From assembly GCA_947627795.1 (NCBI GenBank), contig CANQXJ010000011.1:1-52920 (forward strand): DNA of 52,920 bases, given 5' to 3'. Position 1 is the first letter of the stretch. The number at the start of each line of letters is the position of its first letter. The DNA is from an uncultured Clostridia bacterium (GTDB taxonomy: Bacteria > Bacillota > Clostridia > UBA1381). Shown here one piece after another: positions 1-8,564 of the stretch. Below the pieces are notes generated by a model. That model did not search any database. It had not been told where the DNA came from and saw nothing but the letters and a program-made list of their open reading frames with translations. A program made the translations under genes and the position numbers.

Positions 1-391
1 GCGTGTGCGCCTTTTTCTCAACGGCGTAAAGTCTGCCGTCAAGAGCCGAGTCAGCCTTTTTTCTTTCGGAAGCCTCGTTGTCAACACGCTCGCCGAGCGC
101 CGTATCCGCTCGGGAACGCGTGTCAGCTTCGGCGGTAACGCTTTTCTCCAAAGCATTGTCCGCGCTTTCACGCGCGGCAGATTCGCTCGCAATACTTTGC
201 CGCAATGCGCCGTCCGCGCTCTCCCGCGCGTTTATCTCGTCGGAGATCTGCTTTTGCAAATCCTTCTTTGCGGTGTTGAATTCGCTCACATGGGTGTTAA
301 AATCCGACTGAATCGATTGGAAGTTATCGCGCACTATTGTCCACCATTTCGACAACAGCGTCTTAGCGTCAAAATTGAAGTTCAAATTCAT
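1..391 (-). CDS. Tail-fibre-like coiled-coil protein (N-terminal part, runs off left edge)
   Basis: The minus strand is open from an ATG at 391 to the window edge, giving 130 residues with no stop. An AGGAGG-type ribosome binding site lies 11-12 bases upstream, and a strong promoter is further upstream. After an N-terminal segment starting MNLNFNFDAKTLL, residues from about 45 onward form a regular repeat of the type ExxARExADxAL, which predicts a long alpha-helical coiled coil. Such repeats are typical of phage tail fibres and baseplate appendages. Position beside a large serine recombinase fits a structural gene at the end of a prophage. The fibre assignment is inference; no receptor-binding head is visible because the gene is cut by the window. 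Confidence 0.6.
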   Translation of the reverse strand, partial: MNLNFNFDAKTLLSKWWTIVRDNFQSIQSDFNTHVSEFNTAKKDLQKQISDEINARESADGALRQSIASESAARESADNALEKSVTAEADTRSRADTALGERVDNEASERKKADSALDGRLYAVEKKAHT

Positions 392-455
392 TTTCCCTTC
401 GCCTCCTATTTCCATTAAAGATACTTGTGTGCCGTAAATATCTTTATTGACGCCA

Positions 456-484
456 ATTATATCATATTTTTCTACTTTTGTCAA
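456..484 (-). promoter_or_regulatory. Sigma-A promoter for the fibre-like gene
   Basis: On the minus strand TTGACA (484-479) and TATAAT (461-456) are separated by exactly 17 bases, a perfect consensus. The start codon at 391 is about 55 bases downstream of the expected transcription start. Confidence 0.75.
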
Positions 485-528
485 TAGTTTTTCGAATATT
501 TGTTCGTAGAATTTAAAAATAATATCTT

Positions 529-729
529 TTAGAGAGACTTATTGCTGTTAACAGCCGCCTGATAAAGTATCGCGAAAGCCCTTTCGTAAGCAAGCCGTTT
601 TTCCTCCGGTTCGGATTTTACGGGAAATTTATGCAGAATATGTCCTTCCCCGTTCTCGCCGAAGCTTTTTCCCGTTACAATATAACCTTCAGTCCGGTCA
701 ACCTTTTCACAATCCGGCAATAAATACAT
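529..729 (-). CDS. Small hypothetical protein, 66 aa
   Basis: An open frame from ATG 729 is preceded by a GAGGTGG ribosome binding site seven bases upstream. The product is soluble and charged, begins MYLLPDCEKVDRTEGYIV and ends in a predicted helix (EEKRLAYERAFAILYQAAV). No signal peptide, membrane segment or known motif is visible and I do not recognise the family. It is transcribed away from the serine recombinase and toward the fibre-like gene, within the probable prophage. The good ribosome binding site and biased codons make it a likely real gene. Confidence 0.55.
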   Translation of the reverse strand: MYLLPDCEKVDRTEGYIVTGKSFGENGEGHILHKFPVKSEPEEKRLAYERAFAILYQAAVNSNKSL

Positions 730-861
730 AGTCGATCCACCTCGTCTGTAAACTTTATGCGAGCGTCAATTTGTCCGATTACTCAATCCTACAATCATAA
801 ACGCCCGCCTTATGCAATACAAATTTACAAAACCAAGATTGCAAATAAGGAGTGTTGTTTT

Positions 862-2382
862 ATGAAATCCTTCCCCGACTACCGCTCCCGAGCGGCTCTG
901 TACCTCCGGAAAAGCCGCATGGACAGCGACGCGGAGAGTATTGACGAAACGCTCGCGCGCCACGAGGACACGCTCATGAAGCTTGCGGAAAAGCTGTCGC
1001 TGAATATAGTCCGCGTCTATAAAGAGGTTGTCTCCGGCGACGGATTGTTCACGCGTCCCGAAATGCTGCGGCTGCTCAGCGACATAGAAAACGACAGCTT
1101 AAGCGCGGTCTGCTGTATGGACATAGACCGTCTCGGACGCTCGTCGCAAAAGGATGGCGGTATCATACTCGAAACGTTTCAGGAGCACGGCGTACGCATA
1201 ATAACGCCCTCAAAAACGTACGATCTCAGCGACGAGCTTGACGAGCAGTCCGTCGAGATGCAGAGCTTCATAGCGCGGCAGGAGCTGAAGTCCATCAAAC
1301 GCCGCCTGCGGCGCGGACTTTATAAAACGCTCGAAAGCGGCGGACACGTAGCCGAGCCGCCTTACGGCTACAGGCGCGTTTACATAGAAAAAAAACCGAC
1401 GCTTGAAATACAAGAGGACGAAGCCGCCGTTGTGCGCTCGGTTTTCGATATGTATGTAAATCAAGGACTCGGCTCACAGACAATAGCCGACCGTCTGAAC
1501 GCCGCAGGAATAAAGCCGCGAAAAAGCGACCGTTTCAGCCGTACAACAATTCAATTCTATCTCAAAAACCCCGTATACACCGGTAAAATCGTGTGGAACC
1601 GCACACGCCGAATTAAAAAGAAATCGTTCACGGACAAGAACAAATACGCCCCAAATCCCGAAAGCGAATGGATAATTTCCGAAGGTCTGCATCCTGCGAT
1701 AATTTCACGGGAGCTTTTCGAAAAAGCGCGCCGCATCCGTGAAACGCGCAGCCATCCTCCCGCGCCGCGCGATACGATCCGAAATCCCTTTGCGGGACTG
1801 ATTTTCTGTCAAAACTGCGGCGCGCCGATGCAGCGGCAATACAGCAAGAACGGCGGCAGCCGCCTTATATGCGTAAATAAAGGCTGCAACAGAGGCATAA
1901 AAACGGAGTATATAGAAGCCCGCGTTTTCGAAGCGCTCCGCCATATTCTCTCCCAATCAAAATTTCACGGTTTCAAAAGCCGCGCGGAAGGCGAGCGAAG
2001 CGAAATACTAAGTCATCTCATCTCAACCATGCAGAAGGAATTAACACGTCTCAACATTCAAAAAAACAGCCTGCACGATTTACTCGAAACCGGCGTATAC
2101 GACGCGTCCGCCTTCCGAGAACGCTCGAAAATCATAGCGTCGCGCATAGCGTCGTGCGAAAACGAAATAGCAAAAACGCAATCCGAGCTTTCCGCCGTCG
2201 CCTCTCCGTCCGATACCCCGCCGTTCACAACAGAACGCCTGATTGACAGCTACATCAGCTTAAGCGCCGCCGAAAAAAACAGTCTGCTGAAAACGCTTAT
2301 AGAATCAATAACATATCTGCGCACTCCGCGCCATAAAAAGAACACCTTCGACCTCACGATAAACTGGAAATATCAACCTTGA
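862..2382 (+). CDS. Large serine recombinase (site-specific integrase)
   Basis: A 506-residue enzyme that would cut and rejoin att sites through a phosphoserine intermediate. The N-terminal resolvase domain (about 10-160) holds the catalytic serine in YLRKSR (Ser18) and the conserved DRLGRS and Q-R-rich helix segments. The Recombinase DNA-binding domain (about 165-260) contains GYRR and the typical NPxYTGKIVWNR motif. A zinc ribbon follows (CQNC near 316 and CVNKGC near 337), then a coiled coil (375-450) as in large serine integrases. I chose ATG 862 because AAGGAG lies about 10 bases upstream; an in-frame extension to 757 lacks a ribosome binding site. It ends within about 10 bases of the presumed attachment junction, the normal position for an integrase. 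Confidence 0.93.
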   Translation: MKSFPDYRSRAALYLRKSRMDSDAESIDETLARHEDTLMKLAEKLSLNIVRVYKEVVSGDGLFTRPEMLRLLSDIENDSLSAVCCMDIDRLGRSSQKDGGIILETFQEHGVRIITPSKTYDLSDELDEQSVEMQSFIARQELKSIKRRLRRGLYKTLESGGHVAEPPYGYRRVYIEKKPTLEIQEDEAAVVRSVFDMYVNQGLGSQTIADRLNAAGIKPRKSDRFSRTTIQFYLKNPVYTGKIVWNRTRRIKKKSFTDKNKYAPNPESEWIISEGLHPAIISRELFEKARRIRETRSHPPAPRDTIRNPFAGLIFCQNCGAPMQRQYSKNGGSRLICVNKGCNRGIKTEYIEARVFEALRHILSQSKFHGFKSRAEGERSEILSHLISTMQKELTRLNIQKNSLHDLLETGVYDASAFRERSKIIASRIASCENEIAKTQSELSAVASPSDTPPFTTERLIDSYISLSAAEKNSLLKTLIESITYLRTPRHKKNTFDLTINWKYQP

Positions 2383-2391
2383 CCGGCGCCG

Positions 2392-2502
2392 TTCCCTGCA
2401 GCTGTCGTACACCTTATCCGTATGTATACATACCGCCTCGCGGAAGTTCGTATCACAGCCGCACTGCGTCCGGTCGCTTTGATTTATAAAGCGTTCACTC
2501 AT
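2392..2502 (-). pseudogene. 5' fragment of a conserved Cys-rich clostridial gene, split at attR
   Basis: Reading leftward from ATG 2502 (GAAAGGA ribosome binding site 10 bases upstream; an ATG at 2508 is also possible) about 37 codons spell a protein containing NQSDRTQCGC, NFREAVCI and VYDSC. From memory this matches the N-terminus of a conserved clostridial Cys-rich family that continues VYDSCRD(K/R)DC. Here the match ends after the codons for DSCRE, exactly where the recombinase gene begins on the other strand. The rest of the gene should lie at the far (left) end of the prophage. Family recognition is from memory, so the reading as an interrupted gene is an inference. Confidence 0.55.
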
Positions 2503-2617
2503 TTTCATTCATTCCTTTCTATAATTCTCAGGGTAAATCCCATGTTATAGAATATGAACCGCGTTCCCGAAGTGTGCGCGGCGAAGCTACCGAATGGAAA
2601 ATTATTTCGTATATGGG

Positions 2618-2646
2618 TTGAAAAAAGGACATAAAAGTGATAAAAT
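2618..2646 (+). promoter_or_regulatory. Sigma-A promoter of aroC
   Basis: TTGAAA (2618-2623), 17-base spacer, TAAAAT (2641-2646). The start codon of aroC follows at 2682 with an AAGGAG ribosome binding site at about 2669-2674. It probably also drives the downstream sigma/anti-sigma genes. Confidence 0.75.
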
Positions 2647-2681
2647 TAAGATTAACAGTTTTTTATGTAAGGAGAATTATT

Positions 2682-3827
2682 ATGTTAAGATACTTGACAG
2701 CCGGCGAAACACACGGCAAATGTCTGACGGTTATAATCGAAGGAATGCCGTCGAATGTAAAAATAAGCGTTGATAAGATAAACGCTGCTCTTGCAAGCCG
2801 CCAAAAGGGCTACGGACGCGGCGGAAGAATGCTTATCGAAAAAGACACGGCTGAAATCCTCTCAGGAGTGCGCGGCGGATATACTCTTGGCAGCCCCATA
2901 GCAATACGCATCGAAAACAAGGACTGGAAAAACTGGGAGGAAATCATGGGCGCCGAAAGCTCGAACGGCAAGCGCGCGGTTGATTGTCCTCGTCCCGGTC
3001 ACGCTGATTTGACAGGCGGAATGAAGTACGGCCACCGCGATATGCGAAACGTCCTCGAACGCGCCAGCGCGCGTGAAACAGCGGCGAGAGTAGCCGTCGG
3101 AGCGGTATGCGAGCAGCTTTTGGAGGAATTCGGAATCAAGCTGTTAAGGCGCGTCAAAAGCATCGGCTCGATTTCCGACGCGGGCAAAATCACCGACGAA
3201 GGCTTTTTTGAGCGCGCTGCCGAATCTCCCGTCGGCTTCGGCGACACGGAGTCGGAAAAGAAGGCTATGGAATACATCGACGGCGTTAAAGCCGCGGGTG
3301 AATCATGCGGCGGCGTGGTTGAGGTGATCGCCGAGGGAGTTCCCGCGGGGCTTGGAAGCTACGTTCATTATGACCGCAAGCTCGACGCGAATATTGCCTT
3401 TTCGGTTATGAGCGTACAGGCGATAAAGGGCGTTGAGATAGGCATGGGCTTTGAATGCGCGGAAAACGTCGGCTCGAAGGTTCACGACGAAATCGTGTAC
3501 GCCAACGGTTTTCACCGTCTTACAAACAACGCCGGCGGTATTGAGGGCGGTATGTCGAACGGCGAGCCGATTGTGGTGCGCGCCGCGATGAAGCCCATTC
3601 CGACGCTTTATAATCCGCTGAAAACAGTCAATATAAACGATAAATCTCCGCGCGAGGCGACGGTAGAGCGCTCTGATGCGTGCGCCGTTCCGGCTTGCTC
3701 TGTCGTGGTAAAGGCGGCTGTCGCGTTCGAGCTGGCGAAAGCGTTCCTCGATAAATTCGGCGGCGACTGCTTAAGCGATATAAAAAGCAGCTACGACAGC
3801 TACAACGAAAGAATAAGTAAATTTTAA
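2682..3827 (+). CDS. aroC: Chorismate synthase
   Basis: 381 residues, the usual family length. The enzyme uses reduced FMN to convert 5-enolpyruvylshikimate 3-phosphate to chorismate, the last common step of aromatic amino acid synthesis, in the cytosol. Signatures visible are the N-terminal TAGETHGKC, GYGRGGRM, the RPGHADLTGGMKYGHRD stretch and RASARETAARVA, all binding flavin or substrate. The ATG at 2682 follows a clear AAGGAG ribosome binding site; the frame extends upstream to 2637 but without one. It stands alone rather than in an aro cluster, followed after 36 bases by the sigma-factor gene. No flavin reductase domain is fused. Confidence 0.97.
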   Translation: MLRYLTAGETHGKCLTVIIEGMPSNVKISVDKINAALASRQKGYGRGGRMLIEKDTAEILSGVRGGYTLGSPIAIRIENKDWKNWEEIMGAESSNGKRAVDCPRPGHADLTGGMKYGHRDMRNVLERASARETAARVAVGAVCEQLLEEFGIKLLRRVKSIGSISDAGKITDEGFFERAAESPVGFGDTESEKKAMEYIDGVKAAGESCGGVVEVIAEGVPAGLGSYVHYDRKLDANIAFSVMSVQAIKGVEIGMGFECAENVGSKVHDEIVYANGFHRLTNNAGGIEGGMSNGEPIVVRAAMKPIPTLYNPLKTVNINDKSPREATVERSDACAVPACSVVVKAAVAFELAKAFLDKFGGDCLSDIKSSYDSYNERISKF

Positions 3828-3863
3828 TCTGATTTCATACGCCCGAAAAAAGGAGGTGAGGAT

Positions 3864-4433
3864 TTGACGGAAACGGACATGATAAAACGCTGCAAACGCG
3901 GCGACAGAGACGCGTTTAATGAGCTGGTTACAAAATACCAATCGCCCGTAATGAACATGGCATACAATATGCTCTCGAATTACGACGACGCGGCTGACGC
4001 GGCTCAGGAGGTATTTATCCGCGTCTATAAAGGCTTAAAGACGTTCCAAGGCAAATCCTCGCTTACCACATGGATCTACAAAATAACTACAAATGTATGC
4101 ACCGACGCTTTGAGGAAGCGGCGAAGCACGGGCGAAACGGTAAGCATAAACGCTCCTCCCGACTCCGGCGGAGCGCCCGACATCATCAGCGGCGCCCCCG
4201 AACCCGACGAGCAGCACGAGCGAAACGAGCGTATAAAGGCGGTCAGGGAGGCTATATCGGAGCTTAAAGAAGAACACCGCGAGGTGCTCACTCTCTGCGA
4301 CATAGAGCAGCTAAGTTATGAGGAAGCAACCGAAATCATACGATGTCCCGAAGGGACGGTAAAATCAAGACTTAACCGAGCCAGGAACGCGCTCAGAAAA
4401 AAATTATCAAACAACAAAAAATTTTTTTATTAA
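3864..4433 (+). CDS. ECF-type RNA polymerase sigma factor
   Basis: 189 residues with sigma region 2 at about 10-75 (including YQSPVMNMAYNML and DAAQEVFIRVYKGL) and region 4 at about 125-180 with the helix-turn-helix LSYEEATEIIRCPEGTVKSR. It lacks regions 1 and 3, as in extracytoplasmic-function factors. Translation starts at a TTG at 3864 behind a strong AAAGGAGGTGA ribosome binding site. The next gene encodes a zinc-finger membrane protein, the usual anti-sigma arrangement, so activity is probably held in check at the membrane and released by an envelope signal. Target genes cannot be read from this window. Confidence 0.93.
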   Translation: MTETDMIKRCKRGDRDAFNELVTKYQSPVMNMAYNMLSNYDDAADAAQEVFIRVYKGLKTFQGKSSLTTWIYKITTNVCTDALRKRRSTGETVSINAPPDSGGAPDIISGAPEPDEQHERNERIKAVREAISELKEEHREVLTLCDIEQLSYEEATEIIRCPEGTVKSRLNRARNALRKKLSNNKKFFY

Positions 4434-4504
4434 AAAGGGAACTTTTTTTAAAACCAAACGTCTAATAATATGAAAAAACAAAACCACAGAAAGGGGGAGT
4501 TATA

Positions 4505-6403
4505 ATGCGGTGCGAAGATTCTCGCGTAATGCTTGACAATTACGCAAATCTCACGGACGAAGAAAAAGCGCGTCTTAACGAGCACGCCGAGCATTGCCCG
4601 GAATGTAAAGCCGAGCTTGATTTTTTGCTGTCCGTTATTGACGCGGTGAACACTCTCCCGAACATAGAACCTCCGTCGGATTTCCTCGATAAGCTCAACA
4701 AGCGCATCGACGCGGAGGAAAGGAAGAATAAAGGAATATGGGCGGCGCTAAAACGAAACTGCCGTACATATTCGGGACTTGCGGCATGTCTGCTTCTCGC
4801 CGCCGTTATCGCCCCGAACGGACAAACTCTCGGCGATAAAATGATGTATCCCGACGACGGGGCTTTGGTTTCATATTCCGTCACAACCGGCATCAATAAT
4901 AAAACAAACAGATACGGCACAGCAGATGATGTTTCACCGGATAAAGCCGCGCCGACGCTTCAGCCCTCGTTCGGTCCGCACGCAACATCAGCGCCGCAAA
5001 CCGGACTGTTCGGCTCTCAGCGCTCCGATGTATCGCCTTCGAGTTCATTCGGCGCAGCTTCGTCCTTTGGTATGCCTTCATTCGGCGCGTCATCGTCCGG
5101 AACAACGCAAAAAAATACGTCATCAGCTATCGGAAATCAGCTTGATTCAAGCAATTCAAAGCGCCGTGAAGCGTCGCCGGCTCAGTCTAAAGATAATGAT
5201 GCCGGCAAATCTTCATTCGGCTCAAGCGCATTCGGAAGCCCGTCCTTCTCATCATTACCGTCACAAACGCGTCCGTCAGGTGTAAATATTTCCGACGGAA
5301 CGCATATCCCGACGGTTCAAAACAATCAGGGTTCAAGCGCGTCAGCGGCGTCAAAACCAACTCCCGCTTCGGCAGCGCCGAAAACCTCTGCGGATACGGA
5401 GAAAATGACCGCTGCATCGCAGCCGTACGCGCAAGCTGATGGCGGCAATGAATCCGAGAACACAATCACTAATAAAAACGGACAGGATGAAAGCGGGAAT
5501 ACTGCCGCAGGTCAGCTGAGAATTGAGCGTCCCGACAATAACATAACAGAAGAGGATTACAGCAACGGCACTTCCGTCGAAAACCACCAGCGCGACAGCT
5601 CCTCCGGCAAAGTCTCCGGAGGCTCGTCAAGCAGCAGCGGCGGAGGCGGAGGCGCGTCCGGCGGAAATACGCCTTCACAGCCCACCTCTAAGCCCAATAA
5701 GCCCGACGATAGCTACACCGGCGACGAGCCCTCAGCAACAGCAGCGCCCGCCGCTCCCGAATCAACGCCCACGCCGCCAAAGCCTACAAGGCGTCCAACC
5801 GGACCGGCCGGCGCCGGTTCACCCTCCGGCAGCGCTACATCCGAGCCGCAGAATCCCGGTGAACAGACCGATTCCAACATACCCGATGTATCACCCGGCG
5901 GTCCGCCAACCCCCGGCGCTCCCGATACACCTGTCGGCGACACTGTAGGCTCGGCATGCTTGACAATTAACTATAACGATCCGTCACAGTATGAAGCCGC
6001 GAGAGATATTTTAAGCTCATACGCGTCAAGCGTAAACGGCGGTTTGTATATAATAGATATAAACAGCCTCGGTGACGCCGTCAACGAAATTTCGGATATC
6101 GTGCCGTATATTGACTTGGATATTTTTTCGGAAGGATATATGTTCGAAGTTACCGTCGTATTCAACCTGATCGAATCAAATCCCGACGATGAGGATACGG
6201 ATAGGGATACTGATAAGCAGGAAAACGGCGGCGATGACATAGATTTAAGTTCCGATGAAACAGCTTCGAAAGACGGTGGCACGGAAGATACGAGTACCGG
6301 GGATACGGATAACGGCGGCACGGATACCAACGATTCGAATACCGAGGATACGGATAATGAGAACACGGACGCTGAAGAAAGCGGCGGGGACGCATCGAAT
6401 TAA
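4505..6403 (+). CDS. Zinc-finger anti-sigma factor with very long low-complexity ectodomain
   Basis: 632 residues. The N-terminus carries the zf-HC2 anti-sigma zinc motif (Cys3, His27, Cys31, Cys34 in HAEHCPEC), which in this family grips the cognate ECF sigma factor. One membrane segment at about 88-105 (GLAACLLLAAVIAP) separates it from some 520 external residues. These comprise Ser/Phe/Gly-rich repeats (SSFG, PSFG), a Gly run, Pro/Thr-rich stretches, a short ordered segment at about 480-560 (LTINYNDPSQYEAARDIL) and a tail made almost wholly of Asp, Thr, Glu, Asn and Gly. It is far longer than typical RsiW-like proteins of roughly 200 residues. Ribosome binding site AAAGGGGG precedes ATG 4505. 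Binding to the preceding sigma factor is inferred from gene order. Confidence 0.85.
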   Translation: MRCEDSRVMLDNYANLTDEEKARLNEHAEHCPECKAELDFLLSVIDAVNTLPNIEPPSDFLDKLNKRIDAEERKNKGIWAALKRNCRTYSGLAACLLLAAVIAPNGQTLGDKMMYPDDGALVSYSVTTGINNKTNRYGTADDVSPDKAAPTLQPSFGPHATSAPQTGLFGSQRSDVSPSSSFGAASSFGMPSFGASSSGTTQKNTSSAIGNQLDSSNSKRREASPAQSKDNDAGKSSFGSSAFGSPSFSSLPSQTRPSGVNISDGTHIPTVQNNQGSSASAASKPTPASAAPKTSADTEKMTAASQPYAQADGGNESENTITNKNGQDESGNTAAGQLRIERPDNNITEEDYSNGTSVENHQRDSSSGKVSGGSSSSSGGGGGASGGNTPSQPTSKPNKPDDSYTGDEPSATAAPAAPESTPTPPKPTRRPTGPAGAGSPSGSATSEPQNPGEQTDSNIPDVSPGGPPTPGAPDTPVGDTVGSACLTINYNDPSQYEAARDILSSYASSVNGGLYIIDINSLGDAVNEISDIVPYIDLDIFSEGYMFEVTVVFNLIESNPDDEDTDRDTDKQENGGDDIDLSSDETASKDGGTEDTSTGDTDNGGTDTNDSNTEDTDNENTDAEESGGDASN

Positions 6404-6438
6404 AATATAAGCATATGCCGCAAAAATTATTGTCTCCC

Positions 6439-6466
6439 TTGACAAACGCCGCATATATGGTATAAA
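6439..6466 (+). promoter_or_regulatory. Sigma-A promoter of the first DUF362 gene
   Basis: Perfect TTGACA (6439-6444), 16-base spacer, TATAAA (6461-6466), upstream of the GGAGGT ribosome binding site and ATG 6507. Confidence 0.7.
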
Positions 6467-6506
6467 ATTATAAAAAAGGCACAAAGTACAATCGGAGGTA
6501 ATTATT

Positions 6507-7382
6507 ATGAAATCAAAGGTATATTTTTCAAAAACCATCTCGCCCGAAAAGGTGCTTGAAATGTATAAAATGCTCGGTAAAGAGCTGACGGGCAGAGTCG
6601 CCGTTAAAATCCATTCCGGCGAGGAGGGCAATCAGAATTTTTTACGCCCCGCCTTTTGGAAGCCGATGATAGACTACGTTGACGGCACGGCTATAGAGTG
6701 CAACACCGCCTACGACGGCTCGCGCAATACCACCGAAAAGCACATGGAAACTATAAAAAATCACGGCTGGAGCGATGCGTTCAAATTTGATTTGCTTGAC
6801 GCGGAAGGTCCGGATTTGGAGCTTGATGTCAAGGACGGTATTGTGCTTAAGAAAAACTACGTGGGAAAAAATTTGGCGAACTACGATTCGCTGCTCGTGC
6901 TGTCGCATTTCAAAGGTCACCCTATGGGCGGCTACGGCGGAGCGCTTAAGCAAATCTCAATCGGCGTAGCGTCATCTTATGGAAAGGCGAATATTCACGG
7001 CGCTGGCGAGCCGGAAAAGGTATGGTCGCCGGAGGTGGTAAACGACCGATTCTTAGAGTCTATGGCTGATGCGGCTTCGTCGGTAATCGATATGTTCGGC
7101 GAGAATATGGTCTATGTCAACGTGATGTGCAATATGTCGGTCGACTGCGACTGCTGCGCCGTCGCGGAGGATCCGTGCATGAAGGATATAGGCACGCTGA
7201 TCTCGCTCGACCCGGTAGCGATCGATCAGGCATGTCTTGATTTGGTATACGCCGCCAAAGACGATCCCGGTCAGGGACACCTGATTGAGCGCATCGAAAG
7301 CCGCAACGGTATACACACGATAGAGGCGGCGGATAAGCTCGGTATAGGCAGCCGCGAATATGAGCTTGTGGAAATTGATTAA
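6507..7382 (+). CDS. DUF362 domain-containing protein (no ferredoxin domain)
   Basis: 291 residues matching the DUF362 fold throughout, with the family segments AIECNTAYDG, LVLSHFKGHPMGGYGGALK and DPVAIDQACLDLVY. A Cys-rich patch (CNMSVDCDCCAVAEDPC, about 210-226) could bind metal. The family has no settled function; members are often annotated as Fe-S cluster-binding proteins. This copy lacks the C-terminal 2x[4Fe-4S] module that the neighbouring convergent paralogue carries. It is a single-gene unit with its own promoter, GGAGG ribosome binding site and a downstream hairpin terminator. Confidence 0.88.
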   Translation: MKSKVYFSKTISPEKVLEMYKMLGKELTGRVAVKIHSGEEGNQNFLRPAFWKPMIDYVDGTAIECNTAYDGSRNTTEKHMETIKNHGWSDAFKFDLLDAEGPDLELDVKDGIVLKKNYVGKNLANYDSLLVLSHFKGHPMGGYGGALKQISIGVASSYGKANIHGAGEPEKVWSPEVVNDRFLESMADAASSVIDMFGENMVYVNVMCNMSVDCDCCAVAEDPCMKDIGTLISLDPVAIDQACLDLVYAAKDDPGQGHLIERIESRNGIHTIEAADKLGIGSREYELVEID

Positions 7383-7386
7383 GACT

Positions 7387-7416
7387 AACGGGACGGTATT
7401 CCGTCCCGTTTTATTT
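7387..7416. terminator. Bidirectional terminator between convergent DUF362 genes
   Basis: A 10-bp perfect stem (AACGGGACGG / CCGTCCCGTT) with TATT loop, followed on the plus strand by TTTATTTT. It lies between the stops of the two convergent genes and overlaps the stop codon of the leftward one. Confidence 0.85.
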
Positions 7417-8553
7417 TAGAAATTTAAGCATAAATCTGTTTAACAGCGGTCGTTTTATGTTAACCGCTCCTTTCGGGCAAAGCTCCTGACAGCAGAAGCA
7501 TTTTATACAGGCTTTTCTGTTTATCACCGGCTTGCCTCCGCTCATGTCAATTGCCTTCGGCGGGCAGCAGCGCGCGCATTCGCCGCAGGATATGCATTTA
7601 TCATGATTCATTTCCGGACGCGAAGAAAGTATTGACGTCACCTTCGCGTTCAGTCCCGGCGGCAGCTTTAAAAGTTTCAATAAATTGAAATGGCTTTCCG
7701 GCTTTACATAGTCGCGGATTATCAGCGGCTCTATTCTTTCGCCCAAAATCTCTGTTTCGTCGGGATCAAACAGTCCGCGCTTCGCCGCGTCAGCCACTGT
7801 GTCCACATCGTCAAGGCTGTAGTCGATTATTCTGCACGCCGTGTAGTCGAGCGCGTGGAGATTAGCAGACGCCATAACAAGACCGATATGGCGGTTCACT
7901 CCGTTTGTCGGTCCGTCGCCCTCCATGCCCCATACGCCGTCCATTACAGCAAGAGTCGGCTTTACGCACTCGCATAAATCAACGAGCATCGAGCAGAACG
8001 CCGCGCGCTCGTCGAGCCTGAAATGCAGCTCCGCCTTATACGTGCCCGGAATTACGCCGAACAGGTTTTTTACCGCTCCGGTATAGCTCGTCATGGCGTG
8101 GGTTTTCAGCTTCGGCAGCGATATTATCACATCCGCATCGAGAACGGGTTTGATTATCGGAAACTTTTTCAACGTGTGACCTTCGGGATAGCCGATCTCC
8201 TCGAATGACGTGTCAAAATTAAGCTTCGTGCCCGTCCCTTCCGCCGCGTCGTTCGCTCCGCACTGAGAATATACGGCTTTTAAAAGTGCAGCGTTATACG
8301 GTCCGCCGGGGCTTTCCGCTATTGTGACTATTCCGCCCGCCGCTTCAACGAGCTTTATCACCGCGCGGATTATTTCGGGGTGAGTGGTTATCGCCTCATC
8401 GGGTTTTCTGCGCGAAACAAAATTCGGCTTTATCAGCACCTTGTCGCCTTTTTTCACAAATTTTTCGATCCCGCCTATTAAGTCGAGCGACCTCTTTACC
8501 GCGTCATACGACTGTGAATAATCGCCGCATTTTACGATTGAAACCTTATCCAT
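7411..8553 (-). CDS. DUF362 protein with C-terminal 2x[4Fe-4S] ferredoxin domain
   Basis: 380 residues. The DUF362 domain covers about 30-290 (VLIKPNFVSRRKPDEAITTHP, LPKLKTHAMTSYTGAVKNLFG, MDGVWGMEGDGP). The C-terminus holds two cluster motifs of the bacterial ferredoxin type, CISCGECARCCPP and CIKCFCCQELCPKG, at about 318-362. Such proteins are presumed cytosolic electron carriers or Fe-S-dependent enzymes; the substrate is not known. It starts 11 bases after the ttcA stop, so the two are very probably co-transcribed, suggesting it could feed electrons or Fe-S chemistry to the tRNA thiolase (inference). Confidence 0.92.
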   Translation of the reverse strand: MDKVSIVKCGDYSQSYDAVKRSLDLIGGIEKFVKKGDKVLIKPNFVSRRKPDEAITTHPEIIRAVIKLVEAAGGIVTIAESPGGPYNAALLKAVYSQCGANDAAEGTGTKLNFDTSFEEIGYPEGHTLKKFPIIKPVLDADVIISLPKLKTHAMTSYTGAVKNLFGVIPGTYKAELHFRLDERAAFCSMLVDLCECVKPTLAVMDGVWGMEGDGPTNGVNRHIGLVMASANLHALDYTACRIIDYSLDDVDTVADAAKRGLFDPDETEILGERIEPLIIRDYVKPESHFNLLKLLKLPPGLNAKVTSILSSRPEMNHDKCISCGECARCCPPKAIDMSGGKPVINRKACIKCFCCQELCPKGAVNIKRPLLNRFMLKFLK

Positions 8554-8564
8554 TGCAATACCTC

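Larger units (their letters stand above)
1..2406. mobile_element. Right end of a probable serine-recombinase prophage
   Basis: A tail-fibre-like gene, a 66-aa orphan and a divergently transcribed large serine recombinase form a block that ends abruptly at about 2392-2406. There the recombinase stop codon is followed at once by sequence coding, on the other strand, for the start of an unrelated conserved protein. Large serine recombinases normally lie directly beside their att site, so this junction is the likely attR. The left end is outside the window. Element type (prophage rather than conjugative element) is inferred only from the fibre-like gene. Confidence 0.55.

Noticed and set aside
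5-418. Plus-strand frame of 137 codons at the left edge
   Set aside because: The opposite strand has a promoter, ribosome binding site and a regular coiled-coil protein; the plus frame shows no such support.
5971-6366. Minus-strand frame opposite the anti-sigma tail
   Set aside because: It is produced by the Asp/Thr repeat codons on the coding strand and has no ribosome binding site.
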